Shown one piece after another: positions 32,540 through 44,805 of a stretch of 64,000 nucleotides of DNA. Position numbers and translations under genes: made by a program. Every line of letters starts with the position of its first letter. The stretch's first letter is position 1. Source of the DNA: Adenanthera pavonina (Eukaryota; Streptophyta; Magnoliopsida; Fabales; Fabaceae); NCBI GenBank assembly GCA_026686845.1, contig JAIVEN010000012.1:4094501-4158500 (forward strand), read 5' to 3'. The notes beneath the pieces were generated by a model. That model had not been told where the DNA came from, ran no database searches, and was given only the letters and a program-made list of their open reading frames with translations.

Positions 32540-35447
32540 TGTAACACCTTACTTTTCTTTATATTTTCTCATATATTATAGTATAGACAGCATCCAATTA
32601 GCTCATATTAAGAGCTTGAACCATTAATAGAACCAAAATATTTAAATAAAAAAACGTGGCACTATTCATTTGGTTCTCAAGTTTTCTGGACGAACTTTGA
32701 AAAATCATAATTTAATCCAGAAAAATCGTATCAATATGGTTCAAGTCTCTAAATGAAGCTAGAAATATGATATAGAAGATAAAAATATGAAAATTTCATT
32801 TAACCTGACCAATTAGTATAGTTTATTACTCAAACTTACACTGTACAAATGGTCATTTCTCTCTTTTTTAGGATTTTGGCCGTAATTTTAAAAATTCATA
32901 TCTAACTCTATACTGAGCGAAATCATGTATTCTATCCATTGGAAAGATATATATGTCTACTTACCTTCATATTTTTCTTATACATTTATTTAGTCTAAAC
33001 AGGACACAATATCAATTTGAATCACTAGGGATCAGAACATAACTTTTACTGGAACAGTCTTGGGAAAACTTGTATATCTCTCATTGTACAGCTCCAATTG
33101 AAAACCAGTGGCATATTAACCTCAAAAGATAAATATTTTCATAAATGTAAGCCACTGAATTTTTGGAGCTCTGTACGATTTTATATCACTTTTCAAAGAG
33201 AAGTAATATATTTAGTAAAATTTGCAGCCTTCACATCACTGTCCAGTTTTGACCCTTATATTAAAAAATATACTATAAATTGTACACACATCCAAATTAA
33301 GTGTTCTTTAGGTCATTGGAAAGCTTATTCTCTCTACTTTTAGAGAATATATAACACTTGACTTAATTTCCCTGTTTCAATTAAACAATGTTGACTTTAC
33401 TTTCATGGCTACAAAATGAACTTATAGCAATATAACATGGCAAAGAAGACTTCATAACAAACTCACATGATCATTCCATGTTTCAAATCCATGCCAAACA
33501 TTTCATAATACTCATCAGAACATAATAGTACAAGAATACAGATCCATATGCATATACATAATTTTTATACATTATTTCAAAATATGGAATCATAGCTTGG
33601 AATTATCATCAAGCATCATTCTCCCTTTCATTCTCTTTGGCTCCTTGATCTCATTGACATTGCTTGTGCTTATCATTTGTGATACTTGAGAGGGTGAGAT
33701 TGGAGACAATCTCAATAGCAAGTTACATTTCATGCAATTATGTCAATCATGTCAAATAACTCACATTTGATCACATTTAATCACATCAATCACCTTTAAA
33801 CAATAAATTGCCACATTGGTCATAAAAAAATTTGGCAGCATAACGGCTTAGAAAATAGACATTCCGGGGAATAAAACCCCTCATTGTACAGCCAAGACCA
33901 ATCAAAGAAATCACAATTGCAATATGGCAACACAATTTAATCATAGAAAGACAATGAAAGAACATAAAGCAAGAATATGAAACTTAGCTACCTTGAAGTA
34001 TTCCTTTAGTTCTTCCTCTTGAATCCAATGCTTTACCACTAGCCTCCTTAGGCTTCCTCAAGTCCCTTAACATCATTAAACACTTACTCAATTAACTAGA
34101 ATAAGTAGCTACTTCATAAAGTCTCATTTAAAACTCTAAAGACTCAATTTCTTTACCTAAAGCTTAATCTTTGAGCCAATGCTTGTCTTTAAGATTTTTC
34201 ATCATGGGGAACTCATTTTTGGCATCAAATACATGAAAATCCAGCTCCTTCCCACCTTATTAGTCTGACCAAAATCTGCTCTTAAGAGGAAGAAATTGGT
34301 TTTTCACAAAAACTTGCTTTAAAACACACCTAGTTTACTTTTCTTGAAAAATCTCATGCTTTCTTATAAATTTATGGCTTAAAAACTCATTCCCTCTTAT
34401 TATCATGGTTAGGCCAAGATTAGAACAGCAAAGGAAGAAGGAGAAAATTCAAGAAAACCAACTCAAATTACTTAGAAACTAGGCTAGAACACTTACAAAT
34501 TGAAAGGAACTTGCTTACCAATTTATTTGGAATTTTCTTCTCTTTTTTCTCCTCTTTTTCCTTCACCTTCACGTGCTGCTCTCTCCCTCTCAAAATGGCA
34601 GACTTCTCTTCCTCATTTCCTTGCTAAATGGTCGGCCAAATCATGGGAAGGAAGGGAGTATATATAAATTTCATCAACCAATGAAAATTTGCCACTTAAT
34701 GTCTTGATTTTTCTTGCTTTTTCATGAAAAATAATAAACTAAGGCTATTTTGACATGTGCAGCTTGTGGAGCACGAAATGGGGAGTATTTTGGTCCAAAA
34801 ATTTCAAATATTTACTTATCCAGATATATCCTGAACCGATCTGGACAAATAAAGTTACTTTAGCAGTATATTTTACTATTATTGGAATACTAATTATAAT
34901 CATATTGGGATATAAAATTACCATAATATACTTATCCCAATTGGTCAAAATATAAGACCCACACATTTTTCTTGAATGAATACTGCTTCTTCCTGCAGTT
35001 CAGACTGACATTTATCGGGTAAGACATTAATATTAAATCATAATTATCCAATAAATATTATTTTGATCTTAATAAATTTCATACTATATTTCATTGGTCT
35101 TAGCTCATTGAGAGCTTCATTTTGACTATAATTTTTCATATTTATAAAAATACCCTTGACTTGGGATAAATTTATAATTTTTAAAATTTTTGGGTTATTA
35201 GGTGTAATTTGCCCCAAAATTTATGAACTTTTCTTCAATTATCTCTGCATCCACCGACTTAACTTTTTTTTTTCTTAGGGATAAAATTATTATTTTCATA
35301 ATTTTTAGGGGTAAAAATATAATTTTTTATTTTTTCATCTAATCAAGAAAAATGACCTCTTTGCCCTATTTCATATAAAACGGTGTCTGCCCATTTTTAC
35401 AAATTCTCTATGCATTTTTAGTTATCTAATATTTTAAGGATGTTATA
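32540..35447 (-). repeat. 3' LTR of the large gypsy element
   Basis: A 2,908-base LTR. It is complete except that its right end reads GTTATA where the partner has GTTACA. It contains a segment (about 32,700-34,108) missing from the partner LTR. The rest is closely similar to 40,669-41,628 and 53,286-53,832. Confidence 0.88.
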
Positions 35448-38144
35448 ATTTCCTCCCCCTTAAAATAAATTTTGTCCTCGAAATTTAAATGCATACTAGT
35501 ACCTCTTATTTCTTTTATCTTAATTTCCCAATTTTCCAGATCATTTTTTACTAGAGAAATACTCTTATTTCTCACTTGACTTTTCAGTCAATATTTTACT
35601 CTGGTATCATTTAGTCATTTATAATATTTGAAAAGTCTGGTTCATATTCTTTAAACTGGGAATTGTGAGGACATCATAAACTATCTTTATTTTAGGGGTA
35701 TTAAGAATTTTCATTCGTAACATCCTTATTCTTACTTCCATAACTTTCTCTTATCTTATTCATGCTATACTTCCATTATTGGCACCTGATATTATCTTTT
35801 TCTCTACTTTCATGCTATTCACATGAATAATCTTTCTACCAAGGCATAAGCTCATCACATTAGTTTTACCTAGATGACATTTACAAGTCATCTTATATTT
35901 GCTTTTCACTTCTTTTATTTTCTTTACCTTGAGTCTAACTCTTCTTTTATCTCATTATCCCTTGAGGCTATTGTGATCTCAAACACTTTTGTAGTAATAC
36001 CATGAATATAGCAACTCATAGTAGCTATAATAACTCTTAGTAACCCTTCTTGAGAGCATTATTTACCGCTACTATAAGTAGGAACATGCTTTTCATAGAA
36101 TTATTATATAAAACATTGGCTAATACCTACCCCTCTACCCTGTTACATTACTCGTATCCTAATCCATGCTTACCTTAATAATTATAGACCCCTATGGTCA
36201 TTATTGGATTAGGATTAATCATCTCAGAGAAGGAGGTTTAGCCTTTGTAGGTTATAAAAACTCATTTCTTAATCTCTATCCCACATCAGTTTCTCTTCTA
36301 ACTAAGTGATAAGACAACTTGGGAGAAATTTTTCATAACATCTTGTTAAACTTGGAGACCTCTCGTCTCTATTACAATATTCGGTCTGTCCCATTTCATA
36401 ACTTTACTTGTTTTACTAGGATCTATTGCGATCCATATGGGAGATTCTGTAACCTACTAACTGTATTTCTTGGAGCCCAGCTCCCATCTACTAAGTTAAG
36501 CAAACTTTTTCTTTAATTACATTTCAAAACTTCTCAATTGCCTTTCATGCTCCTCTAAATGTTTGAGGTCACAATAAACTATTCAACTTTTATTCATGTA
36601 GCCTAACATGTGCTTTTAGTATGACTATCATAAATTCTCAGTGCCCAAATTTAATTATTGGCACATTTTTCTTACCTTTTACATCTTTTTCATACTTTCC
36701 AGTAGGTCACTCATTCTAAAATCTCCCTCACTTGAGCACGCTTAATTGTAAAGTGCTGAGGGGTTCTACTGCACTCTTGTCATTCTTTAGACTTCGAGAA
36801 TGCGGCATTGGGCTTCATTTTAAACTATAACTCATCTATGTGATCTCTGGATCACTTATTGCTTTTAATTTTAGGGAATTCATCCCCTATACTCATACTG
36901 CTTCTTTTTACTCTAGCCTTTACTAGCTTAGAGATTCTTCTTACCACTATGCCTTTACATATAAGCATACCCACGAACCTTATACTCTGCTTATCTTATC
37001 ATACCTTTAAGATCTTTTGCCTCTTTGTAATTCAGGGTCTAAATAATATTAAGGTAGTGGTCTCTAACTTTTTTCTCTTATGACATATCTGCTTTATCTG
37101 TTCTTATACATAACTTCTTAGTTATTTAGCCACGGTCAATTAGTGGTTTAGCAATTTAAGGGAAACTTCTTAACCTTTCAAAAGTCTCTTGCTAGCTTAG
37201 TTCGAATCTGGCCCTCGGCCTCTCATCATTACTCATTCTTGCTCTATCGGGCATCACCCCAAGAGCCACTTTCCATTACTTTGCCTTGGCGACTCATCTG
37301 ATGGAGGATTTCATCTCTTTACTCAATTGGGCTTCTCCCCAAGAGCTACCTTCCATCTGCCTTGTCTCAGCTGCTTTTATCATATGGAGGATTTCATCTC
37401 TTTGCTCAATTGGGCTTCTTCCCAATAACCACCTCCCTTTTTCATCACCTTGGCAATTAATGGAAGATTGTATTCATTGTGAGATCTTTTGGCCAAGAAC
37501 CTTCTTTTAGCTAGATTTCATACTAAACTCAGCAATCGACTATCTTAAGGTTTCTTAGTTCCCTAATTGCTTACCACTAATCAAATACCTTAGGCTCATA
37601 TTTTGTACCTTATACCTCATAAGTATACTAACTTTTCTTACAGAGGCATTACATCTTATCAAACTTTCTCGTTTCAATCTTACATCAACTTTCTTGTCTA
37701 TTCTTAACATCATTTTTCAAGCATTTCTTAGTTTGAGCTATCAACATAACATTTAACTTAAGCTCAATACCTGGAACACCTTCAAGGGGTAGGCAAAATC
37801 TTCATCTTGCTCATACAATCTAGAAAGAGATTATTTGTAAAAGTTGATTCATGCCAATGCTTACATCACTACTAGGGAAAGGCATACAAATTTTTGTATT
37901 ACTGTGGTGTTTATTTAGACAAACAATGGAGATTATAGCCTATTTTCTCATCAAGACATTCTCATATAACTTATATAATAGTAACTTCCAGACTTAACTT
38001 CTTAGCATAGCTACAGGATTCGGCTTGCACCTGAATCATACCTTTACTAAGGTCAGGTGACTTACAGGCCTTAGACTGAGATTAGCACAAAGACTTTTTC
38101 CTATGCTTATGGTCTGGGGTTAGCCATCTCCATAGTATTGTCAC
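35448..38144 (-). pseudogene. unreadable interior of the gypsy element (former pol region)
   Basis: By position this should hold protease, reverse transcriptase and integrase. Only short frames with many stops are seen on the minus strand, and I could not find a YxDD-type or integrase motif. At about 2.7 kb it is also too short for full pol, so both deletion and point decay are likely. Next to the left LTR, CCTCCCCCTT (35,451-35,461) is the reverse complement of the polypurine tract. Confidence 0.5.
37251..37497. repeat. 80-83 bp tandem repeat, three copies
   Basis: Units start near 37,251, 37,331 and 37,414, each beginning GGGC(A/T)TC and containing CCCAAGAGC(C/T)A(C) and ATGGAGGATTTCATCTCTTT in the first two. 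The third copy is the most diverged. It lies inside the decayed gypsy interior. Confidence 0.75.
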
Positions 38145-39724
38145 GAGTATAGTGTCCCGACTCTTTATACTTAAAGCACACATTCTTCATTGCTAAGCAT
38201 AGCTTTCTACTATGAGCCTTTCCGCATTCTTAAAAATAGGAGTTGGCTTACTCAACTATCTCCTCTGTTCTTATTGCCTTACTTCTTGAAACCCCTAGTA
38301 TTCCAAGGTTACTTACCATTACTTATCAACAAACTGTTGAAGGAAGATTAGGTACCGAGTCAGTTGATTATACCTTGTGACATATTTAATGACTGATTCA
38401 TTCACATCTTAGTTAATCCTTATAATTCCACTTTCTTTTTATCTCTTACAGACTAGGAAAAATAACTTTCATAAAACTATTCTTATAATACTTCCCAAGT
38501 CAATACAGTGCCCTTTACCTGATTAGCTCATTCCGTGTTCTACCACCATTGGTCAGCCTTTTTTTTTTTTTTACTATCAAGTTTCCATTTCCAACGTGCA
38601 TCCTATCATCTTTGAAATCTTTTTTTTTTAAGGCTCACAATCTACTTTTCAACAACTTGCACATCAAATTTATCATCAAAGAATGGAAGCTAATACTTTC
38701 TCATTAGGCACTCATATATCAGTGGTTGGCAAACACATCTAGTTACCTTGGGGAGAATCCTATAGAACCTATTAATTTACCTGAGGCTGCTGTGGTATAG
38801 CTGGAAACCTTAAGGGCTCTAGCTTTTCCCTTGTTGTCCTTGAGCATTAACTATCTCTTACAGTTGCTCAATAGTTTTCTACTATTGATATAGAAGATTA
38901 AGGATTACTTACAAGGGATCTAATTGGGAGTACATTCATTCACTGTTACTGGAGTCATTTGAGAGGCATGTGCTTATACTGTTAGCCTTTGTTAAGCACT
39001 TCTTTGTATCTTAATGACTCTAAATAACAACTTGAACTCCACAATTACATTAATTACTACTTTATTATACCATCACTGGTAAGAACTTATCATCATATCT
39101 CGACCCCTTGGTCTTTTACTTTACTAATCTTTAATCAACATCTGGTTGCATATATATTTAGTCAAAGATTGCAGCTATACATCTTATTTCTACATACATG
39201 TTCCTTATATACACACATTACCTTGAGTTTTTGGGGCTTCCGTACTAACATCAGGCTTACTATTGTCATCTGGCTTCTCAATTGGATCTTCTTCTGTATC
39301 TTTATGTGAGAATTCTATTGCCTCAGTTTTCCCTCCTGATAGCACTTTACCTGGAGCTTTCAGGCAATGACATAGCCTTTCAGAGTGTTAAACACTCAAC
39401 CTTAAGGAAACTCCTTAATATAGCTCTAGAGCTCATGATCTTGTTATGACATCTAGTACTTGCTCAACCCATTCTCTTATAGGAAGCTTAAAATCATAAT
39501 GCCCTTCTAAGAATCTCTTTCGCTTCTTGTACTGTTCCAAGGAAATCTAAAATTGAGCATATCCTCACAAATCCATCATGATATTTATCGTACATAGCTT
39601 TAATAGCATTTGGATTTGGAGTTCTTGGTTTAGTTGGAATGAAAATCTTGCTGGATCCTATGTCTTCCCTTATAGGATCTTGATTAGGCTCAGGCCAAAT
39701 TCCTGTATCTGGGTTACCAACCAT
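38145..39724 (-). pseudogene. decayed gypsy gag with zinc knuckles
   Basis: Minus-strand reading finds, in broken frames, a Gag core at about 38,330-38,570 (NQVKGTVLTWE, then VNESVIKYVTRYNQLTRY). A paired zinc-finger region follows at about 38,145-38,235 (ECGKAHSRKLC, then CFKYKESGHYTRD). This layout is usual for plant chromovirus-type Ty3/gypsy Gag. The second knuckle has lost cysteines, and several stops interrupt the core. The 76-codon frame at 39,494-39,724 may be the Gag N-terminus, but I do not recognise it. Confidence 0.6.
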
Positions 39725-40100
39725 CTTTCTTTTCTAACTTACCTTTCTTTAAATCTTACATTAGTTTTTCCCCATTGATTTTTTTTTGTTTCTATCATTT
39801 ATTCCTTACTGGCCTCTTTCATTCATTACTGAAAACATCTTGCCACTGAACTTATTTTGTAGGCAGGATACTTGCTTTTTACTCATTAACAACCTGCCAT
39901 TAAATCTCATAGCTACTTTCTAGTCAGTGGCTTGGCATTAGAGAAAAGCCTTAGATCAACATTCATACTAGCTGCTAATTAATGAGGTTTCATATCTTTC
40001 TAAAATCATTCTAGGTCATCTTCTTTCAGAGAACTATCAGAACCATAGGGCTTATCAATCCTTCTCATTCATCTTAGAGGTTTACTGCAACCTCAAAATT

Positions 40101-40524
40101 GGTCTACTGTGACCATGGGATCTACTGCGATCTCTGAGCCTTACTAGGATCCTCTGTGATCCTACGTCATTTCTTTATTGATAGGATATAACTATGATCT
40201 CATTCTGAAAGGATTTACGACTTGAGGAAAACATATTCTGTAAAACATCCTCAACTAATCCAGCAACTATCATAAGCCATCCTTAAGACTAATCTCATAT
40301 GCCACTAAACATGGTCTACTGCGACCATGAGATCTACTGCGATCTCTGAGCCCTACTAGGATCCTCTGTGATCCTACATCATTTCTTTACTGATAGGATC
40401 TAACTACGATCTCATTCTGAAAGGATTCACGACATGAGGAAAACATATTTTGTAAAACATCCTCAACTAATCCAGCAACTATCATAAGCCATCCTTAAGA
40501 CTAATCTCATATGCCGCTAAACAT
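40101..40524. repeat. 212 bp tandem duplication in gypsy leader
   Basis: Two near-identical units (40,101-40,312 and 40,313-40,524), each starting GGTCTACTG(T/C)GACCATG and containing CTACTGCGATCTCTGAGCC. They lie between the primer-binding site and gag, in the element's 5' untranslated leader. Confidence 0.85.
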
Positions 40525-40651
40525 TCTTAGGCCAGTTTCTCAAAAGGAATAATACTTCTCATCAAAAGGGAAAACTATAGCTAAGAGGATTACTTTCTTC
40601 TCTCATTGCAAAGATTTACCTAGATCTTTGCTCTAAGAGCCAAGATCTTCA

Positions 40652-40663
40652 GCTCTGATACCA
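40652..40663 (-). promoter_or_regulatory. primer-binding site of the large gypsy element
   Basis: TGGTATCAGAGC on the minus strand, five bases inside the 5' LTR boundary, matches the complement of the initiator-Met tRNA 3' end. Confidence 0.8.
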
Positions 40664-41628
40664 AAAAATGTAACACCTTACTTTTCTTTATATTTTCTCA
40701 TATATTATAGTATGGACAACATCCAATTAGCTCATATTAAGAGCTTGAACCATTAATAGAACCAAAATATTTAAATAAAAAAATGTGGTACTATTCATTT
40801 GGTTCTCAAGTTTTTTGGACGAACTTTGAATAAGTAGCTACTTCATAAAGTCTCATTTAAAACCCTAAAGACTGAATTTCTTTACCTAAAGCTTAATCTT
40901 TGAGCCAATACTTATCTTTAAGGTTTTTCATCACGGGGAACTATTTTTGTCATCAAATACATGAAAATCCAGCTCCTTCCCACCTTATTAGTCTGACCAA
41001 AATCTGCTCTTAAGAGGAAGAAATTGGTTTTTCACAAAAACTTGCTTTAAAACACACCTAGTTTACTTTTCTTGAAAAATCTCATGCTTTCTTGTAAATT
41101 TATGGCTTAAAAACTCATTCCCTCTTATTATCATGCTTAGGCCAAGATTAGAACAGCAAAGGGAGAAGGAGAAAATCCAAGAAAACTAACTCAAATTACT
41201 TAGAAACTAGGCTAGAACACTTACAAATTGAAAGGAACTTGCTTACCAATTTATTTGGAATTTTCTTCTCTTTTTTCTCCTCTTTTTCCTTCACCTTCAC
41301 GTGCTGCTCTCTCCCTCTCAAAATGGCAGACTTCTCTTCCTCATTTCCTTGCTAAATGGTAGGCCAAATCATGGGAAGGAAGGGAGTATATATAAATTTC
41401 ATCAACCAATGAAAATTTGCCACTTAATGTCTTGATTTTTCTTGCTTTTTCATGAAAAATAATAAACTAAGGCTATTTTGACATGTGCAGCTTGTGGAGC
41501 ACGAAATGGGGAATATTTTGGTCCAAAAATTTCAAATATTTACTTATCCATATATATCCTGAACCGATCTGGACAAATAAAGCTACTTTAGCAGTATATT
41601 TTACTATTATTGGAATACTAATCATATT

Positions 41629-43490
41629 TGTTGAATCAAGAGTTTTGATGATTCCAAACCAACATCCAAGAGCTTGGATTGAAGATATCAAAGGAGATCA
41701 AAGTGTTTCATTTGAAGATTTTATGAATAATAGCTGCTAGATCTTATGTAGGATCTTTTGTTATGTTTAAATGAGGGTAAAAGATTTTGATTTTGAGAAA
41801 AGATGTTTTTAAACCTTGATTTTATGATAAATCTTGACTTATTTGAAAAATACCCACAAACAGACGAAGTTTGAAAGTTTAAACTGAACTGTCATATTGG
41901 AAATTCGAACTTTGCTTTTGGAAATTCGAATTTCGAGTTAAAACTGAATAAATTTGAAAAGATGTCTCTCTGTCAGATGAATTTTGGTTTTCCAAAATTC
42001 GAATTTTCATCCAAGTCTGAAAGAAGCCTTTTTGAGATAGACGAACTTCACATCTTCAAAATTCGAATTTCAGATGAAATGCAGTTTGTGAAAACTAAAG
42101 AAATTCGTCTGAAATAATGTTGAAGTTCATCTAAAATCAAGAAGAAATTGAGTTTGAAAAAAGCTCTCTGACAGACGAATTTTGACTTTTTAACATTCGA
42201 ATTTTCATATAAGTCTGAAAGAAGCTTCTTTGTAACAGACAAACTTTAAGTTTTCAAAATTCGAATTTCAGACAAAATGCAATTTGTGAAAACTAAAGAA
42301 ATTCGTCTGAAACAATGTTAAAGTTCATCTGAAAGCAAGATTATATTAAGTTTCAAAATTGCTCTCTGACAGACGAACTTTGAACATTAAAATTTGAATT
42401 TTTAGAAGCTATGTTTTTGAGACTGTTGAAATGAAACATTGACATACGAATGACAAACTCCTGTAACATTCGAATATTGAAGTTAGTTTGAAAAGAGTCA
42501 CTCTGACAGACGAACTTCACTCTTTCAAAATTTGAATTTCGAAGAAAGTGAATTACTGTGCCTTTTGAACGTACTAAGAACAGATAAATTTTGGGTTTCC
42601 AAAATTTGAATTTTGAAGGCACTTTAGAAAATTGAAAACACTGTTCACACTTAACAGAAAAACGTTCTTCTTGAAAATTCATATGTCACATTGTGAAAAT
42701 ATTTTGTAAGTTTCAAAATTCGAATTTCACTTCATGAACAGACGAACTTCGTGCTGTAACGTTGGAAGCTTTAACCTTCGGTTCCTTCGAAATTCGTCTG
42801 TTGACCAACTAAAATTCAAATTTCAGTATGTTAGAAGCATTAGATGCGGTTGGTTAACGGATAGTTTTTTAGAGTAACCATTGGATAACTCCCCAACGGA
42901 TAGATTTTGTCTCTAACGGACACTTGAGACCAAAATCTACAAATATAACATCATTTGAATTTATGGGTAACAAAATAAAACTTGTGTATACCGAATTTCT
43001 GTCAAATCTTCTTCTCAAAAGCTTTTATCCTCTCAACTTCAATATCTGTACTTTAACCTTCATATCTACTCTATTCAAGAGAGTTACATCTTTGTAAACA
43101 ATCTACTCTTCATCTGGAAGATAGATTTACTTGTGAGGGGAAATCACAAGGGGATTGGATAGCACATTGTAGAAGTGCTTAAAGAGATTGAGAAAGCTCC
43201 AGAAACAGAGCATACTCGTTGTACTGTGGTATTAGCAAGAAGCCCGTTGAATTCTTGCTGTATAGTGGAAAAATCTCAAGAGTTGTCTTAGGGACTAGAC
43301 GTAGGTCAAGTGGATAGACCCAACCAGGATAAATTACTGAGTCTTTTTCTCCTCATCTTTACTTTTCAGCTTGCTCTATTTTGCACGTTGCTTTCCTTAT
43401 ACTGTGCTATCTTCACCCATTTCACTTTGTGCAGAAAAATTTCAATCTTCCCAATTCACCCCCCCTCTTGGGAAGTCAGCCTTGTTAACA
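41629..43490 (+). repeat. 5' LTR of the Sirevirus
   Basis: A 1,862-base LTR. It holds an array of CAGACGAA/TTCGTCTG and AAATTCGAATTT motifs (about 41,860-42,810) and an AACGG-rich block (42,855-42,920). Its TATA position reads TACAAATA (42,938-42,945), where the 3' LTR has TATAAATA. Confidence 0.93.
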
Positions 43491-43492
43491 AG

Positions 43493-43504
43493 TGGTATCA
43501 AAGC
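43493..43504 (+). promoter_or_regulatory. primer-binding site of the Sirevirus
   Basis: TGGTATCAAAGC lies two bases after the 5' LTR. It matches the initiator-Met tRNA complement TGGTATCAGAGC with one G-to-A change. Confidence 0.8.
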
Positions 43505-43545
43505 CTGGTTTCCCATTCAAAGGATCTCACAGTCCGGGAATCTAG

Positions 43546-44706
43546 ATGGCTAGCTTTGGAGAAAGCATACTTCCTGAAGGGAAGAACACTAATAGACCAC
43601 CAGGCTTCAGTGGAGAACATTACGGGTACTGGAAGATGAGGATGCAGATCTTCCTCCAATCAATTGATCTTGATATCTGGTCAGTCATTGAGAAAGGATA
43701 TTTTGTCCCAATAACTCTAACTGAAGATGGAGGACACAAAGAGAAGCTAGAAGCAGAGTGGAATGAGGAAGACAGAAGGAGAGTACTGCTAAATTTCAAA
43801 GCAAAGCATTGCTTAGTTAGTGCCCTGAATCAGGAAGAATTCTACAGAGTTTCATAATGCTCCACTGCAAAAGGGATGTGGGACACTCTGCAGATTGCAC
43901 ATGAAGGAACAACTGGTGTCAGGGAGAACAGACTGAACACATGCATTGGAGAGTATGAAAGCTTCAGAATGACTGAAGGAGAAACTGTAAAGGAGCTGCA
44001 AAAGAGATTCACTCTCATTGTGAATCATTTGAAAAGCCTGGGAAAGGAATACACTCAGTCTGAAAAAGTAAGAAAGATACTCAGAGCTCTTCCTCTAGAA
44101 TGGCAGCCTAAGGTGACAGCAATAGAGGAAGCCAGAGGAGAATCAATGGCCTTTGTCACAGCTTTCTTCGGCAGTCTTGAGGAGTATGAAGGAAAAATTA
44201 AAGCTCTTAAGGAAGCTGGGCTGGACAAAAAGAAGAAAGGCCTTGCTCTCAAAGCTGCAGATGAAAAGGAAAAAGAATCTGATGAAGGAGATGAGCTGGA
44301 TGAGGAAACTCTGGCTATGATGGTCAGAAAATTCAGAAAATTCTACAGCAAGAAGAAGAATAAGAGATTCTTCAAGAAGGGAGCAGCTGGTGAAAGCAAG
44401 AAAAAGGCAAAAGAGCTTGTGACTTGCTATGAATGCAAGAAGCAGGGACACATCAAATGGGATTGTCCTCAGTTTCTCAAAAAGCAAGAAAAGGACAAGA
44501 AAGCGGCAGACAAAGGGAAGAAGAAGAAAGCCTACAACTCATCAATATGGGGCAACAGCTCAAATGAGGAAGAAGAGGATGAAGATGAGATTGCCAACAT
44601 TTGTCTGATGGCGCTTGCTTCTGAGGAAGCTGAACCCTCATGCAGCAGTGATCAGGAAGAAGAGCTCTTGTGCTTTGAAGAAAAAGGGACTTGGCAGGAA
44701 AGTTGA
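43546..44706 (+). pseudogene. Sirevirus gag (one premature stop)
   Basis: It starts MASFGESILPEG at 43,546, with the usual RPPGFSGEHYGYWKMRM copia Gag opening. A TAA at 43,855 interrupts it, then the same frame continues from 43,858 (MWDTLQIAHEGT) to 44,706. The Gag core is followed by a CCHC zinc knuckle CYECKKQGHIKWDC (about 44,424-44,465), which binds RNA in the particle. Lys-rich and Glu/Asp-rich stretches flank the knuckle. Frame changes between about 44,690 and 44,810 separate it from pol. Confidence 0.88.
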
Positions 44707-44805
44707 ATGGGTTCCCAAAGTTGTATCTGCATCTAGAAAAAAATCTACTGACCAAAAAGGACCCAAGCAAATTTGGGTACCTAAAAGGAAAACATAAACA
44801 TTGTT

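Noticed and set aside
41483..41740. 85-codon frame crossing the gypsy/Sirevirus border, and its partner at 34,755-34,955
   Set aside because: The frame spans an insertion junction and lies within LTRs, so it is not a real coding unit.
41860..42810. Possible CRISPR-like or satellite array from the regular CAGACGAA motifs
   Set aside because: Spacing is irregular, orientation alternates, the host is a plant, and both LTR copies share it. It is an LTR-internal motif array.
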